Positions 44,432 through 54,107 of a DNA stretch of 64,000 bases are shown here, in pieces. A program made the translations under genes and the position numbers. The stretch is from JANXZS01 sp963797255. GTDB taxonomy: Bacteria; Acidobacteriota; Terriglobia; Terriglobales; Acidobacteriaceae. The stretch covers positions 89,029-153,028 of the forward strand of contig CAWCOV010000018.1 in NCBI GenBank assembly GCA_963797255.1, given 5' to 3'. Below the pieces are notes generated by a model. The model was not told the origin of the DNA. It was given only the letters and a program-made list of their open reading frames with translations, and did no database searches. Numbering within the stretch: the stretch's first letter is position 1; every line of letters begins with the position of its first letter.

Positions 44432-45337
44432 TCACGATGGCCGCTCCGTTCGCAGTACTGTTTGCACCAGATCTCCCAATTGTGTCGCGGTGAACTGATT
44501 CCCTTCGACGTTGGCGGCCAGTCGGCCGTTTCTGTCGATCACGACGGTGTGAAACGGATGCGTCAGAAATCCTTCATCGCTCCAGAAGCTCATGCCGAAC
44601 AATTCTGCCACGCTGCGAACTTCCGGTAGAGAGCCAGTCAGAAATCGCCACTCTCGAGCGTGGGCTTTCCAAGTATCGGCGTACACCTGGAGAGCTTTGT
44701 CCCGATCACTATCCGGGTCAATCACGATGGTCATAAGGATCAGATCCCGGCCCATACTGTCGCGGAACCGCTTCATGAGAAATGCCAGATTACTAGAAAG
44801 CCGAAAGCAATAATTTGGGTTGGGGCAACGCGAGTAGGTGAAGCTCAATACGACCACTTTTCCTCTAAAGTTCGCGAGGTGAGTTGGTGTTTGCGTCTGA
44901 TCCAATAAGGTAAAGTCCGGAACTTGTCCGCCGACGGGAACCGCGCGCTCCGCCGCGGCGGGATGAATAGCACGTTGAAGAAACGTGAGCCGCGCCGCTT
45001 CCGTGGGTTCAGCTTCCGCGCTTTGGCCCGCGATCGTTTGCAGTTGCTCAGCGTACAGCTTGTGTTTCTGTTCAATCACATTGAAGCGTAGTGAGGTGCC
45101 CGGCTTCATGGCATGGAGTTCGTTCGGCTGTCGAACCGAGAATTCCATCACCATCTTATCCATGTAACCTGGGACAGAGTCGCAGGACACCACAATAACT
45201 CCATGTTCGTGATCGATCTTGAGGAGCATACCTTGCACAGTGTGCTCGGCAGCCCAAACGTGCAGCACTGCGTATGCAAAGATCGCTGAGGTAGTAAGCA
45301 GCCATTTAATCGCGGAAAAAACCACTCGGCGCGCCAT
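44432..45337 (-). CDS. SCO1/SenC-family protein with N-terminal copper-binding-like domain
   Basis: Protein of 301 aa. A signal/anchor helix is followed by a beta-strand-rich domain (VQGMLLKIDHEHGVIVVSCD, MDKMVMEFSVRQPNELHAMKPG) that resembles CusF-type folds, then the thioredoxin-like SCO domain with VPDFTLLDQTQTPTHLANFRG, FTYSRCPNPNYC (CxxxxxC rather than CxxxC) and TVVIDRNGR preceded by HPFH. SCO proteins deliver copper to the CuA site of heme-copper oxidases. Its ATG follows directly after the stop of the 888-aa gene (TAAATG), so it is translated with it. Confidence 0.85.
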   Translation of the reverse strand: MARRVVFSAIKWLLTTSAIFAYAVLHVWAAEHTVQGMLLKIDHEHGVIVVSCDSVPGYMDKMVMEFSVRQPNELHAMKPGTSLRFNVIEQKHKLYAEQLQTIAGQSAEAEPTEAARLTFLQRAIHPAAAERAVPVGGQVPDFTLLDQTQTPTHLANFRGKVVVLSFTYSRCPNPNYCFRLSSNLAFLMKRFRDSMGRDLILMTIVIDPDSDRDKALQVYADTWKAHAREWRFLTGSLPEVRSVAELFGMSFWSDEGFLTHPFHTVVIDRNGRLAANVEGNQFTATQLGDLVQTVLRTERPS

Positions 45338-48004
45338 TTAATTTCTGTCGCCTCGCAGCTGCGTATCGTTTCCGACAGCTCTCTTGCCTGCGCCGACGCG
45401 AATCGGCGTGTGATCGAGCCGCATGTAGGACGTTGCAAACTCCTTGATTTGGACGAATTCATTCTTCTCAACATCAGCAAAGTGCTGATGTGTACCACTC
45501 GCTGGCCACGAAACGTCAACCGTGACTCCGCGCGCTTTAGGTCCCAGCCCGATATGTTGCTCCATGGGATTAGCGCCAAAGGAACTCGCCTCAGCAACGA
45601 GTCGGTACAACGAGCGTGGAGCATCGTCCCCGTTTTGCACCGTCACTTTGACCTGTGCGCCCGCCGCCTCACGATTGCTCTTCACGCCAACCAGCCGCAC
45701 ATTCAACCAGTCGTTGGTGTTCCCGGGATTTTGAAATACCCGCATCGCATGTTCGTCGCCCGGTACCGCTCCCCCCGTCTCTGCCACTATGTCTTCATGA
45801 CCGTTCCGGCTTAGGTCCGCGAAGGCGATGCCATGCCCCTTGTGCAACTCTCCGGTACCGGAAGTTTGCGTAATATCGACGAAGGCTTTTCCAGCGTCGT
45901 TCCGAAGCAGCACATGCGGTAGCAGCGCGGTGTAAGACGGAGATCCACTGCCAAGATAGATATCCAGGTATCCATCGTTATCCACATCTCCGAAATTTGC
46001 TCCCATCGGCATAAAGACCTTGTCCAACCCAACCTTCGCGCTAACGTCTTCAAATGTCCCATCGTGCCGGTTGCGGTAGAGCTTGAGCGTCTCGGCGCTG
46101 GGGATTCCGCCGACGTAGGTCTTCAAGGTTTCATCAATCGAATTCAGATAGCTGGCGACGAAGAGGTCCGGCCATCCATCGTTGTCGTAGTCGAAAAACC
46201 ATGTAGCGAAGCTGAAGGCCGGTGCCTGCACCCCGGCCTGCCGTCCAACTTCGGTGAATGTCCTGTTGCCTCTGTTGTGATAAAGGAAGTTGGCCCCGTT
46301 CTGATTGGCCACGTAGAAATCGACAAATCCGTCGTTGTCGTAATCGGCCGCGCTCACTCCCTTGGAGAAGGCGGTGCGGTCAATCCCAGCCGATTTGCCA
46401 ATCTCAGTAAATGTTCCGTCGCCATTGTTGTGGAACAATTGCGCGGGGCTGTTCTCATTCGCGACGAATAGATCCAGATATCCGTCGTTGTCGATATCCG
46501 CCCAGGCAGCGCTCTGCGTTGAAGTTACCGTAGCGCCCAGGCCGCTGGCATCAGTGTCGTCGGTAAACGTCCCATTGCAGTTGTTGCGGAGCAGCGATTT
46601 CCGTTGAGCGTATTCCCAACCGCCGCGCAACACCAGGATGTCCATGCAGCCATCGTTGTTGTAATCCGCTTGCACAATGTTCAACCCACCAAGTTGATCT
46701 GCAAGACCTGCTTGTGCTGATCGGTCTTCAAAAGTTCCGTCTCCATTGTTGTGGAAGTACCGCAATGGATCGCATACGTTCTGACTCGACACAACCACAT
46801 CCAGCAGGCCGTTGTTCTCGAAGTCGTCCACGACAACGCCGCCCGCAGCCCGCATTACGTTAAGCCCCGCTGCCGGAGCCACATCCTTAAATCGTCCAAC
46901 GCTTTCCTTCGATTGAAAGTCACTCGGCGGAATCAGATACTGCTTCGGCAAACCGGCTGGATACTGCCCGATGGTCATGTAGGCAATATTTAGAAGCCAC
47001 CTGACTTCGAGGTCGTCTGGTTTCTGGTCGAGATATTTCGTGTAATACTTGATGGCCTGCTCTGACTTTTCAGTCCGCGTATAACTCGCATGCGGGTTCA
47101 ATGGGGGGAAGATGTCTAGGTCGCTGGGGCTACGATAAACGCCGTTCTCCATCTCCGACGCATGCAGGAGCGCCGTACCTAGACTTTCTTCGATGTTTGG
47201 CAACAGGGTGGGAAGCTGATCTTCCGCTATCTTGTAGGCGATCTTCCATTCCTCGATGGACTGGCTCATCTCGCCCCTGTATGCGAGCAGTTGTCCCAGC
47301 GCGGCGTATCCGTTCACCTGATCCAACGCATCGTCGTGGTCCGCCGGTGGCGTATTTCTCCCGCTCAGCGCGGTTCGCAAGTCGCTCTCCGCATTTGCCA
47401 ACGATTCGGTACGCAGTGTGCAGACTTTGTGTAGATCCCGGTTCCAACCGTCTGGCTTGGGAAACTCCTGCATGATCGCGTTGGCCTCGACCTGTCCGGA
47501 CACCGGCGCACCAAAGCGGATCTGACCTCTTGATATCAGCGCTAGGATCCGCTCCGGATTCAAATCAGTGGAGACAGGGGCCACGGGAAGAATCTTCAGG
47601 ATGGCAAATCCAGAAGGTAGCTGGATGATATCTGTCAGCTGCCCCACGGTGTGTCGGCCAAGCGCATCCCGCAACTCACTGCGAAGGGACCCCGGATCCA
47701 GAGTGCCCATATAGCCACCATCGACTGCGGTTGCATCGATGGATCTCTCCTTTGCAAGAACCCCAAAATCTGCACCTTCATTCAATTGCTTCAGCGCGGA
47801 TTCGGCATCCTGCTGAGTGGCGACCACGATGATCGCGAGATTCAATTTCTGCGACGATGCGGGTGTCTGGCCGCCGTCCCGGTCTTCTGCAAAAACAACT
47901 GCGACAATCAAGGCGAAAACCAGCGTGCCTCCCGCGGAAGTCCTGACCATTCTCGAGGGAAAGTACAGTGCGAGTTCAGGACGCGATCTCTTGAATCTCA
48001 GCAT
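45338..48004 (-). CDS. CRTAC1-type protein: parvulin-like domain, TPR, FG-GAP propeller, ASPIC/UnbV
   Basis: Protein of 888 aa. After a signal/anchor helix, residues about 60-165 read like a parvulin domain (LKQLNEGADFGVLAKERS then DGGYMGTLDPGSLR, VGQLTDIIQLPSGFAILKIL). Residues about 190-360 look TPR-like. Then at least six FG-GAP/VCBS repeats with calcium loops such as DYNNDGCMDILV, DIDNDGYLDLFV, DYDNDGFVDFYV, and a C-terminal ASPIC/UnbV domain ending WPASGTHQHFADVE. The four-part fusion is uncommon. It forms an operon with SCO, so periplasmic copper or cytochrome work is possible; no direct evidence. Confidence 0.85.
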   Translation of the reverse strand: MLRFKRSRPELALYFPSRMVRTSAGGTLVFALIVAVVFAEDRDGGQTPASSQKLNLAIIVVATQQDAESALKQLNEGADFGVLAKERSIDATAVDGGYMGTLDPGSLRSELRDALGRHTVGQLTDIIQLPSGFAILKILPVAPVSTDLNPERILALISRGQIRFGAPVSGQVEANAIMQEFPKPDGWNRDLHKVCTLRTESLANAESDLRTALSGRNTPPADHDDALDQVNGYAALGQLLAYRGEMSQSIEEWKIAYKIAEDQLPTLLPNIEESLGTALLHASEMENGVYRSPSDLDIFPPLNPHASYTRTEKSEQAIKYYTKYLDQKPDDLEVRWLLNIAYMTIGQYPAGLPKQYLIPPSDFQSKESVGRFKDVAPAAGLNVMRAAGGVVVDDFENNGLLDVVVSSQNVCDPLRYFHNNGDGTFEDRSAQAGLADQLGGLNIVQADYNNDGCMDILVLRGGWEYAQRKSLLRNNCNGTFTDDTDASGLGATVTSTQSAAWADIDNDGYLDLFVANENSPAQLFHNNGDGTFTEIGKSAGIDRTAFSKGVSAADYDNDGFVDFYVANQNGANFLYHNRGNRTFTEVGRQAGVQAPAFSFATWFFDYDNDGWPDLFVASYLNSIDETLKTYVGGIPSAETLKLYRNRHDGTFEDVSAKVGLDKVFMPMGANFGDVDNDGYLDIYLGSGSPSYTALLPHVLLRNDAGKAFVDITQTSGTGELHKGHGIAFADLSRNGHEDIVAETGGAVPGDEHAMRVFQNPGNTNDWLNVRLVGVKSNREAAGAQVKVTVQNGDDAPRSLYRLVAEASSFGANPMEQHIGLGPKARGVTVDVSWPASGTHQHFADVEKNEFVQIKEFATSYMRLDHTPIRVGAGKRAVGNDTQLRGDRN

Positions 48005-48256
48005 GGCGCAACCTTGCCGTGTTACTGATTCGGTTTATTCGTCCACGTAGCCCGTTTGGCGGCGCGAAATCTGAAATTGACAAGAGTCGTTTGTGATTCC
48101 CAGTTGTCGTGGGGCAGATTTGCCTAAACCCAACTATTATTCCGATCCAGGCGAATAAGGTTTGGAGAGTTTGAGATGTTTTCACCCGCCTCGCTCATCG
48201 ATCTGCATGACCGTAGAAGCGGTATCGCCGATGTACAAGGTTCGGTACGGTTCATA

Positions 48257-48272
48257 TGCTCGAGCTCGAGCA
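48257..48272. promoter_or_regulatory. Perfect 16-bp palindrome between divergent genes
   Basis: TGCTCGAGCTCGAGCA is its own reverse complement. It lies in the 376-base region between the CRTAC1-SCO operon (start 48004, minus) and the winged-helix regulator gene (start 48381, plus), about 109 bases before the regulator. It fits an operator for a dimeric regulator but this is not shown. Confidence 0.5.
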
Positions 48273-48380
48273 CGTTAATCGGCAGACCCTTTAGAATATG
48301 AACCTTGCGGTCACGACGTTAAGAGATGTGCCGGCTCTGTGCTACGATTTCATTCACCGCGAGAGCGACGCGGAGGTCTG

Positions 48381-49721
48381 ATGCTGCGCACTCCGAGCGA
48401 AGGTGAGAGCAGAAAACCACAAGAGAGCCGGCTCAACGGGGAAGTTCAGGCTGCGGTCCGGGTTGAGCTGAACAGGATGCTTGAGGCTCAGGTTTTCGCT
48501 CAAAGTTCACGATGCAAGCGATTCCTGCACTACATCGTTGAGGAAACCCTCGCCGGCAATGCCGGCCAGCTCAAAGAGCGGACCATCGGCATCGGCGTTT
48601 TCGATCGTCCCGCTGACTACGACACTGGCGACGACTCGATCGTTCGTGTTACTGCGAACGAGGTACGCAAGCGTCTTGGGCAGTTCTACCGCGAATCCAA
48701 GAGCCCACACTCAATCCAGTTCGAACTTCCTCGCGGTTCTTATGTGCCGGAATTCCGGGTCCAGGCAACGCGCCGAATCGATGAAGTGTCAGAGACTACG
48801 GTTCTTGAGTCGGTCGGTGGAGGTCGTGAATCCGCAGAGTCCGCTTACGGCATAGAGTCCGCGATCCCGGCTGCGTCCCTAGATGTACCGGCACAAGCGA
48901 CCGTCACAATTGAATCAGCTCCGTCCACCAAAACATCTCGAAGACAGCGAGTTTATCTCCTGACCGGAGTTCTGCTTGTGCTCGCCGGTTTAGCAACCGG
49001 TGGGCTGTTGAGAACGAGGGCTCTGAACAGCGTGCCCGACCTCTGGGCCTCGTTTCTCAACGCGAATAGCCCCATCCTGGTGTGTATCGATACCCACCAG
49101 CTTCCACTTCCGACTTCCGCTGCGGAGGATAAGAAATTTGCGAACATGGTGCTTCGCAAACAAATCATTGCTCTCGATGATGCAGCGGTTCTCGCCTCCA
49201 TGGGAGCTATGTTAGGAAGAAAAGAAATACCTTTCCGCGTCGTCGGGGCCGAGCAGACTTCTTTGTCAGATCTTCGGCGTCAGCCGGTCATACTGATCGG
49301 AGCTATCGACAACAAGTGGACGATACGGTTAACACAGGATCTGCGATACCGAATCGAAGTCGCAAACCCGCCAGGTTCAGGATCGGAAAAGGAGCCTGTT
49401 GCCTCAATCGTTGATTCGCAGCATCCAGACACAAGATGGAGCACCGATCTCTCAGTACCTTTCAACGCCTGGAAGAGTGACCATGGCGTAATCGCGAGAG
49501 TGGACGACGTGACGACAGGTGTTCCTGTGCTGATTGAAGCAGGACTGGGCAATGCCGGAACGCTCGCTGCAAGTGAATTGATCGCTTCAGGCGGATTGTC
49601 GGCCGATCTCGCGAACGAGCCATCCTGTCGAGGTAAAAAGAACTTCGAGGCTGTCATCGAGACGCAGATCATCGACACAAAGTCCGGACCGCCACATGTG
49701 CTTCGTCTGACTTGCTGGTGA
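48381..49721 (+). CDS. Membrane-anchored regulator-like protein with acidobacterial N-terminal domain
   Basis: Protein of 446 aa from ATG 48381 (GGAGG four bases before; 48339 has no site). Residues about 30-125 read CKRFLHYIVEETLAGNAGQL, RTIGIGVFDRPADYDTGDDS, IVRVTANEVRKRLGQFY, a pattern common to acidobacterial sensor/cyclase-like regulators. A single membrane helix is at about 180-200 (VYLLTGVLLVLAGLATGGLL). The C-terminal extracytoplasmic half (about 205-446) is not recognised. It is divergent to the CRTAC1-SCO operon with a palindrome between, which suggests it may sense an envelope signal. Function inferred. Confidence 0.7.
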   Translation: MLRTPSEGESRKPQESRLNGEVQAAVRVELNRMLEAQVFAQSSRCKRFLHYIVEETLAGNAGQLKERTIGIGVFDRPADYDTGDDSIVRVTANEVRKRLGQFYRESKSPHSIQFELPRGSYVPEFRVQATRRIDEVSETTVLESVGGGRESAESAYGIESAIPAASLDVPAQATVTIESAPSTKTSRRQRVYLLTGVLLVLAGLATGGLLRTRALNSVPDLWASFLNANSPILVCIDTHQLPLPTSAAEDKKFANMVLRKQIIALDDAAVLASMGAMLGRKEIPFRVVGAEQTSLSDLRRQPVILIGAIDNKWTIRLTQDLRYRIEVANPPGSGSEKEPVASIVDSQHPDTRWSTDLSVPFNAWKSDHGVIARVDDVTTGVPVLIEAGLGNAGTLAASELIASGGLSADLANEPSCRGKKNFEAVIETQIIDTKSGPPHVLRLTCW

Positions 49722-50670
49722 AATCGGCCACTAATGAGTTCTCTCTAGGTCCACGCACTTTCTGGGCAAACGGTGGACAACTCCGCTGCACGCTCCTTAA
49801 AAGGGAACTTGCGGACTGAAGAAACTACGAACACACGAGAGTTACGAAAATCCTGATCACTTTGCATCATAAAAATGCCGATGATGCGGATAGAGTACCG
49901 TAACGTCGCCGTCACGGCTGAACTGTGAGGATCGAACTCTTAATAAGGCGGCTTTGATCCTGTAGGTCGGTGGATTGAAGAAGCCTCGCCGAACTTGCTG
50001 CTTCTCAGTTGTCGTTAACGGGGCAATACGCTCGTTGAGCGAGCGGCAGAGGGGGTTTCCCGAGTTCCGGACGCATGGTGGGCAAACCGGAAGTAACTCG
50101 GGCGAACACGACTTTACCTGTTTCCGGGTTATTTCCGAATTGGCCGGTCATACACTACCAATGCCGGAACCGCCAAATCAACTGTCACATAGCTTGACCA
50201 TTGGCGTCAGGCCGATTCGGCTGTGTAGAAGCCGGTCACCCGTTCGAGTCATGGTTAGAAGGGAGGCCGTCTACTAGCATCGGGCCAGTCCGAACACACG
50301 GACACGATACGATACATTAACCCCTCGGGACCCTTCCTCCGGGGGGCTTTTTCCGCCCGGAGGACGACGGGCTCACAAACTTGCCGACTCACAACTTCCT
50401 CGGTAATCAAAGAAGGATTCAAGACTCCAAACCCAATCGAACCCGCGGGCGACATCATCTGGGTTGCCGAGCGCGGTGCTGGCAAGGCCGTGTCGATTCC
50501 GATGTCGAAATGATGGGCAGAGATTTGGTGAACGAAATGAAATGCAGTTAGTGTTTGGGCGGTGTAGCCTCTGACCAAGGCCGAGGATTTACAGTTTGTG
50601 AATTCCGTGCAATTGCAGTAGCGCAGCAGGATTTGTTTAATATCCTTGCATCGCTGTTCAGGAGAGTTTC
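49722..50670. other. Gene-free region
   Basis: No supported gene in 949 bases. Short frames here have poor composition. It holds a repeat unit at 50142-50231 that recurs at 58276-58359, and a C-rich then G-rich stretch with TTTTT at about 50320-50350 that may be a weak hairpin. Confidence 0.6.
50142..50231. repeat. Copy A of a diverged hairpin-forming repeat
   Basis: About 90 bases alignable to 58276-58359: GGTCATACAC, CAATGC, GGAACCGCC, AAATCA, TTGGCGT or CTGGCGT, GTGTAGAAG shared in order. CGGT...ACCG can pair around the middle. It is intergenic in both places. Confidence 0.7.
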
Positions 50671-52455
50671 ATGCGCTTGTTCGTTACGCCTAGATTTCTC
50701 GCCCCTGCAGCACTTGTATTCGGCACCTTAACTGCAATCTCCGTTGTCGTTGGCTCTGGGCTGACTCATCTAGGCCATTCCACTGTTCGCGCCGCCAGCA
50801 CCGCGTGCTCCAGCGATGAAAGCGGTCTTAAGCTCCCGCCGGGCTTCTGCGCCACCATCTTTGCGGACGGCATCGGACACGCCCGCCATCTCGTCGTCGC
50901 CCCTCACAACGTCGTTTACGTCAACACTTGGTCAAGCGACTACTATCCCGCCGGCGAAGCCGTTCACGAAGGCGGCTTCCTCGTCGCTCTTCAGGACAAG
51001 TCCGGCAATGGCAAAGCCGACGTCATCGAGCGATTCGGCGGAACGATGCAGGACGGCGCACACGGCGGCACCGGCATTGCTCTTTACAGCGGTTCCATCT
51101 ACGCCGAGGTCAATGACCGTATCATCCGCTACAAGCTGCCCCACGCGCTCGTCCCCAGCGATCCGCCAGTCATCATTGTCTCCGGCCTTCCTCTCGGCGG
51201 GGACCACCCCATGCACCCTTTCTATATCGGCAACGACGGCATGCTCTACGTTGACGTTGCTACGGCCACCAACGCCTGCCAGCTGAAGAACCGTAGTCTG
51301 CATTCCCCCGGCGCCGATCCGTGTAAAGAGCTCGAGACACGTGGCGGCATCTGGCGCTACGACGCGAAGAAAACGGATCAAACCTTCTCGCCCTCCGAAC
51401 GCTACGCAACCGGCATCCGCAACGCTGAAGGCTTCGGCATTGATAAGGCAAATAACCGCGTCTACATCGCACAGCACGGACGCGACCAGCTCCACGCCAA
51501 TTGGCCCGAGATCTATAAACCCGCACAAGAAGCCACGCTGCCCTCGGAAGAAGTTATGCTCCTTACCAACGGCGGCGACTTCGGATGGCCCGAATGCTAC
51601 TACGACCCTGACCTCAAGCGCCTCGTCCTCGCCCCTGAGTACGGCGGCGATGGCAACAAAGCGGGCGTTTGCTCCACCAAAACCGGCCCCGTCGCAGCCT
51701 TTCCTGCACACTGGGGACCCAACGGCATGGTCTTCTATGACCAGAAGCAATTTCCAGCCGCTTATCGCAACGGCCTCTTCATCGCTTTCCATGGCTCATG
51801 GGACCGTGCACCTTACGCCCAGGGCGGCTATAACGTCGTCTTCCAGGCTCTCACGCCCAGCGGTACCCCCGGCCGGTGCGAGATCTTCGCCGACGGATTT
51901 GCCGGCGGTGTCATCTCGCCGGAAGGCGCCATCCATCGCCCCTCGGGAGTTGCTGTCGGACCGGACGGCGCCCTGTATGTCTCCGACGACATGAAAGGCC
52001 GCATCTACCGCATCACCTACATCGGTGGGGCCGAGCCCAGCTTCACTCCCTGTTCCAGTCTCACCGCTCCGGTCGGCGAACCCGTACGCACTACCGCCAA
52101 GCCGCCCGAAGGTCCGAACCGAGACGCTGCTGATGCCTCTCTTCCCGTGCCAGTTGGAGCCACGCAGGAGATGGTTGCGCTCGGCGACCGCGTCTATCAT
52201 GGCGAAGTCGGCGGAGCCCCTTGTGCCGCCTGCCATGGAGCCGCCGGCAATGGAACGCCTCTCGGCTCCGACTTGACCAAAAACAAATGGCTCTGGAGTG
52301 ACGGTAGCTGGAAAGGACTCACCAAAACCATCACCGACGGTGTAATGACGCCAAAACAATATCGCAGCCCGATGCCTGCCATGGGTGGCGCGCAACTCAC
52401 ACCCGAACAAGCAGAAGCCGTCGCCGCGTACGTATGGGCTATGAGCCACCATTGA
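50671..52455 (+). CDS. Sorbosone dehydrogenase-like beta-propeller fused to cytochrome c
   Basis: Protein of 594 aa. After a signal/anchor (AALVFGTLTAISVVVGSGL), a PQQ-dependent sugar dehydrogenase-type propeller spans about 45-450: RHLVVAPHNVVYVNTW, GGFLVALQDKSGNGKADV, HPFYIGNDGMLYVDVA, RYATGIRNAEGFGID, GGDFGWPECYYDPDL, HWGPNGMVFYD, HRPSGVAVGPDGALYVSDDM. The C-terminal class I cytochrome c has CAACH at 518-522 and a Met in MPAMGG as sixth ligand. It oxidises aldoses or sorbosone and passes electrons on. AGGAGA precedes the ATG. Likely a client of the Ccm system at 10.3-14.6 kb. Confidence 0.88.
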   Translation: MRLFVTPRFLAPAALVFGTLTAISVVVGSGLTHLGHSTVRAASTACSSDESGLKLPPGFCATIFADGIGHARHLVVAPHNVVYVNTWSSDYYPAGEAVHEGGFLVALQDKSGNGKADVIERFGGTMQDGAHGGTGIALYSGSIYAEVNDRIIRYKLPHALVPSDPPVIIVSGLPLGGDHPMHPFYIGNDGMLYVDVATATNACQLKNRSLHSPGADPCKELETRGGIWRYDAKKTDQTFSPSERYATGIRNAEGFGIDKANNRVYIAQHGRDQLHANWPEIYKPAQEATLPSEEVMLLTNGGDFGWPECYYDPDLKRLVLAPEYGGDGNKAGVCSTKTGPVAAFPAHWGPNGMVFYDQKQFPAAYRNGLFIAFHGSWDRAPYAQGGYNVVFQALTPSGTPGRCEIFADGFAGGVISPEGAIHRPSGVAVGPDGALYVSDDMKGRIYRITYIGGAEPSFTPCSSLTAPVGEPVRTTAKPPEGPNRDAADASLPVPVGATQEMVALGDRVYHGEVGGAPCAACHGAAGNGTPLGSDLTKNKWLWSDGSWKGLTKTITDGVMTPKQYRSPMPAMGGAQLTPEQAEAVAAYVWAMSHH

Positions 52456-52550
52456 ATCCATGACACCTATTAGGCCCTTGAACGAATTTCATGCAATGTA
52501 GGATTAAACAGGAGATTCCACGATTCGTGCAATCCACAATCAAAGGGTGC

Positions 52551-52694
52551 TCTGCCATCTTCTATACGTCCGAGGAACAGCGAAATATCAGCACCGCCTA
52601 CATTGCCCAACTAGACGCCGCGAACGTCTTTCCCAAACCGATCGTTACTCAGGTCATGCCGTTGAAGGGTTTCTATTACGCCGAGTCGAATTAG
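52551..52694 (+). pseudogene. msrA C-terminal fragment
   Basis: A 48-codon stretch reads SAIFYTSEEQRNISTAYIAQ then LDAANVFPKPIVTQVMPLKG, clearly the C-terminal part of peptide methionine sulfoxide reductase A. It lacks the catalytic Cys part and ends with TAG within AES, short of the usual YHQ ending. No other msrA sequence surrounds it. It is a remnant, not a gene. Confidence 0.75.
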
Positions 52695-53307
52695 TGGCGA
52701 GAAACGGCGGAGGGTCAAGTAGTTGGGTTGTGCCTCGTGACAACAACCAGCGTATATGTATCCGCCGACCAGTATTGAAGAACATATTCCGGCGTTTGAC
52801 TTTTAGCGACTCGATCTCAGCTTCGTGTGACTGCTTTCACGATTGAATGCGGATTAAGTGTTGGAATTAAGCGCGAGAATTGCCATCCAGACTTCCCAAG
52901 ATTCAACGGTGTGCCAAATGAAATCGGATTAATCGTCCTCGCACCTACTTGGACGTCCCGTGCGGGCAATGCAGCAAACGATTGCGCGTCGTTCCTGCCG
53001 TCTGCGCGGTCAGACCTCTACGCTCCAACATTCAGAGGCGTATCCTGACTGGCGGCGTACAGAACACCGCCGTACCCGAAAATTCCCTGACGAGAGCCGT
53101 AGCCCGCCTGCGCCAGATGCCGGACCGAACAGCATAACCCGGCCCATCGACGCCAAACTGAACCGGATGAGCGAGCTGGCCTGGTGTCAACGGTCGAGGA
53201 CTAAACGTATGGAGACGTGATCTTGCTACCTTGCACGCCACTGTTCAGAAGGGCACCGCATGGCCTAGCGATGCCCTATTTCTCGGAGCGAGCAACCTCA
53301 CAGCAAG

Positions 53308-53841
53308 CTATTTCGGAACTCGCGTGCCTGTATATCGGAAAACAATAACGTCTCTGCCGGTACAGTTTTCCCCATGCAAGTCACAGTTAGGCGTCACCGC
53401 GGTACCTGTCAGTGTGTTCGAGCTGGTCAATTTCATAGTAAGACCTACTTTTCCCAACCCCACTGCCACCCCGTTGGCGTCGGTGTTGAACCCGTAGAAG
53501 GATCCGTTGTAGCTATCATGCTTGGCTTCTTGCCAACTACCGTAAAATGGTGGGGAAGGAACTTCACCATTCGTGATCAAAACTCCACCGGCGGTAAAGG
53601 AGATCAGGGAATGGAACTTAATCCCCGAACTGACTCCGTATATATCGAAGACCCAGGTTCCGATAATCGGTGAACTGATCCGATGATGAGCGGCACCTAA
53701 GTTGACCCCATCGGTAGTTGTCAGCGACTCTGACTTTTCGTCTTGCGCGAGAGCAATTGAGCTAATCCCGGCCATCAGGGTGAGCATCAATGAGGTGGCC
53801 AGCCATTTGCGCCAGCCGTTGCCATTTTTCACCATTGCCAT
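53308..53841 (-). CDS. Secreted protein of unknown function
   Basis: Protein of 177 aa with a signal peptide (WLATSLMLTLMAGISSIALAQD). The mature part has IGTWVFDIYGVSSGIKFHSL, then SFTAGGVLITNGEVPSPPF and YGSWQEAKHDSYNGSFYGFN, a beta-barrel-like pattern like lipocalin-type exported proteins of Acidobacteria. ATG 53841 is preferred: AAGGAG lies 7 bases before. It is divergent from the winged-helix/PD40 regulator gene (start 54108), about 270 bases apart. No function known. Confidence 0.7.
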   Translation of the reverse strand: MAMVKNGNGWRKWLATSLMLTLMAGISSIALAQDEKSESLTTTDGVNLGAAHHRISSPIIGTWVFDIYGVSSGIKFHSLISFTAGGVLITNGEVPSPPFYGSWQEAKHDSYNGSFYGFNTDANGVAVGLGKVGLTMKLTSSNTLTGTAVTPNCDLHGENCTGRDVIVFRYTGTRVPK

Positions 53842-54107
53842 TGTTTTTCTCCTTCGATTGGTAAGCGTTTGAATGAGTGTCATGAATCCTCTGTAAATTC
53901 GCCCGGAGCATTCCTTCAGAGGAAGTTGGGCAGCGATGCAGGACCATAGCCCGCGAGACGGCAGAAGCCAATGCACGCGAGGTGAAATAAAAGTGACGAG
54001 TTGGTCGCGAACCAAATAGCTGAAAATGAAGCACTTAATTATGAAGTCGCGTTCGGCTATGAAGTGGTATGCTCGGCGAGTGGTTTGGTACGGGCAAGGA
54101 TTCTGCC

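Noticed and set aside
49975..50277. 100-aa plus-strand frame
   Set aside because: No ribosome site, no recognisable motif, and it runs across the repeat unit at 50142-50231.
50320..50350. C-rich then G-rich stretch before TTTTT as a terminator
   Set aside because: The stem pairs poorly when written out and no gene ends just upstream.
50255..50578. 107-aa minus-strand frame
   Set aside because: Composition is random-looking and there is no start signal.
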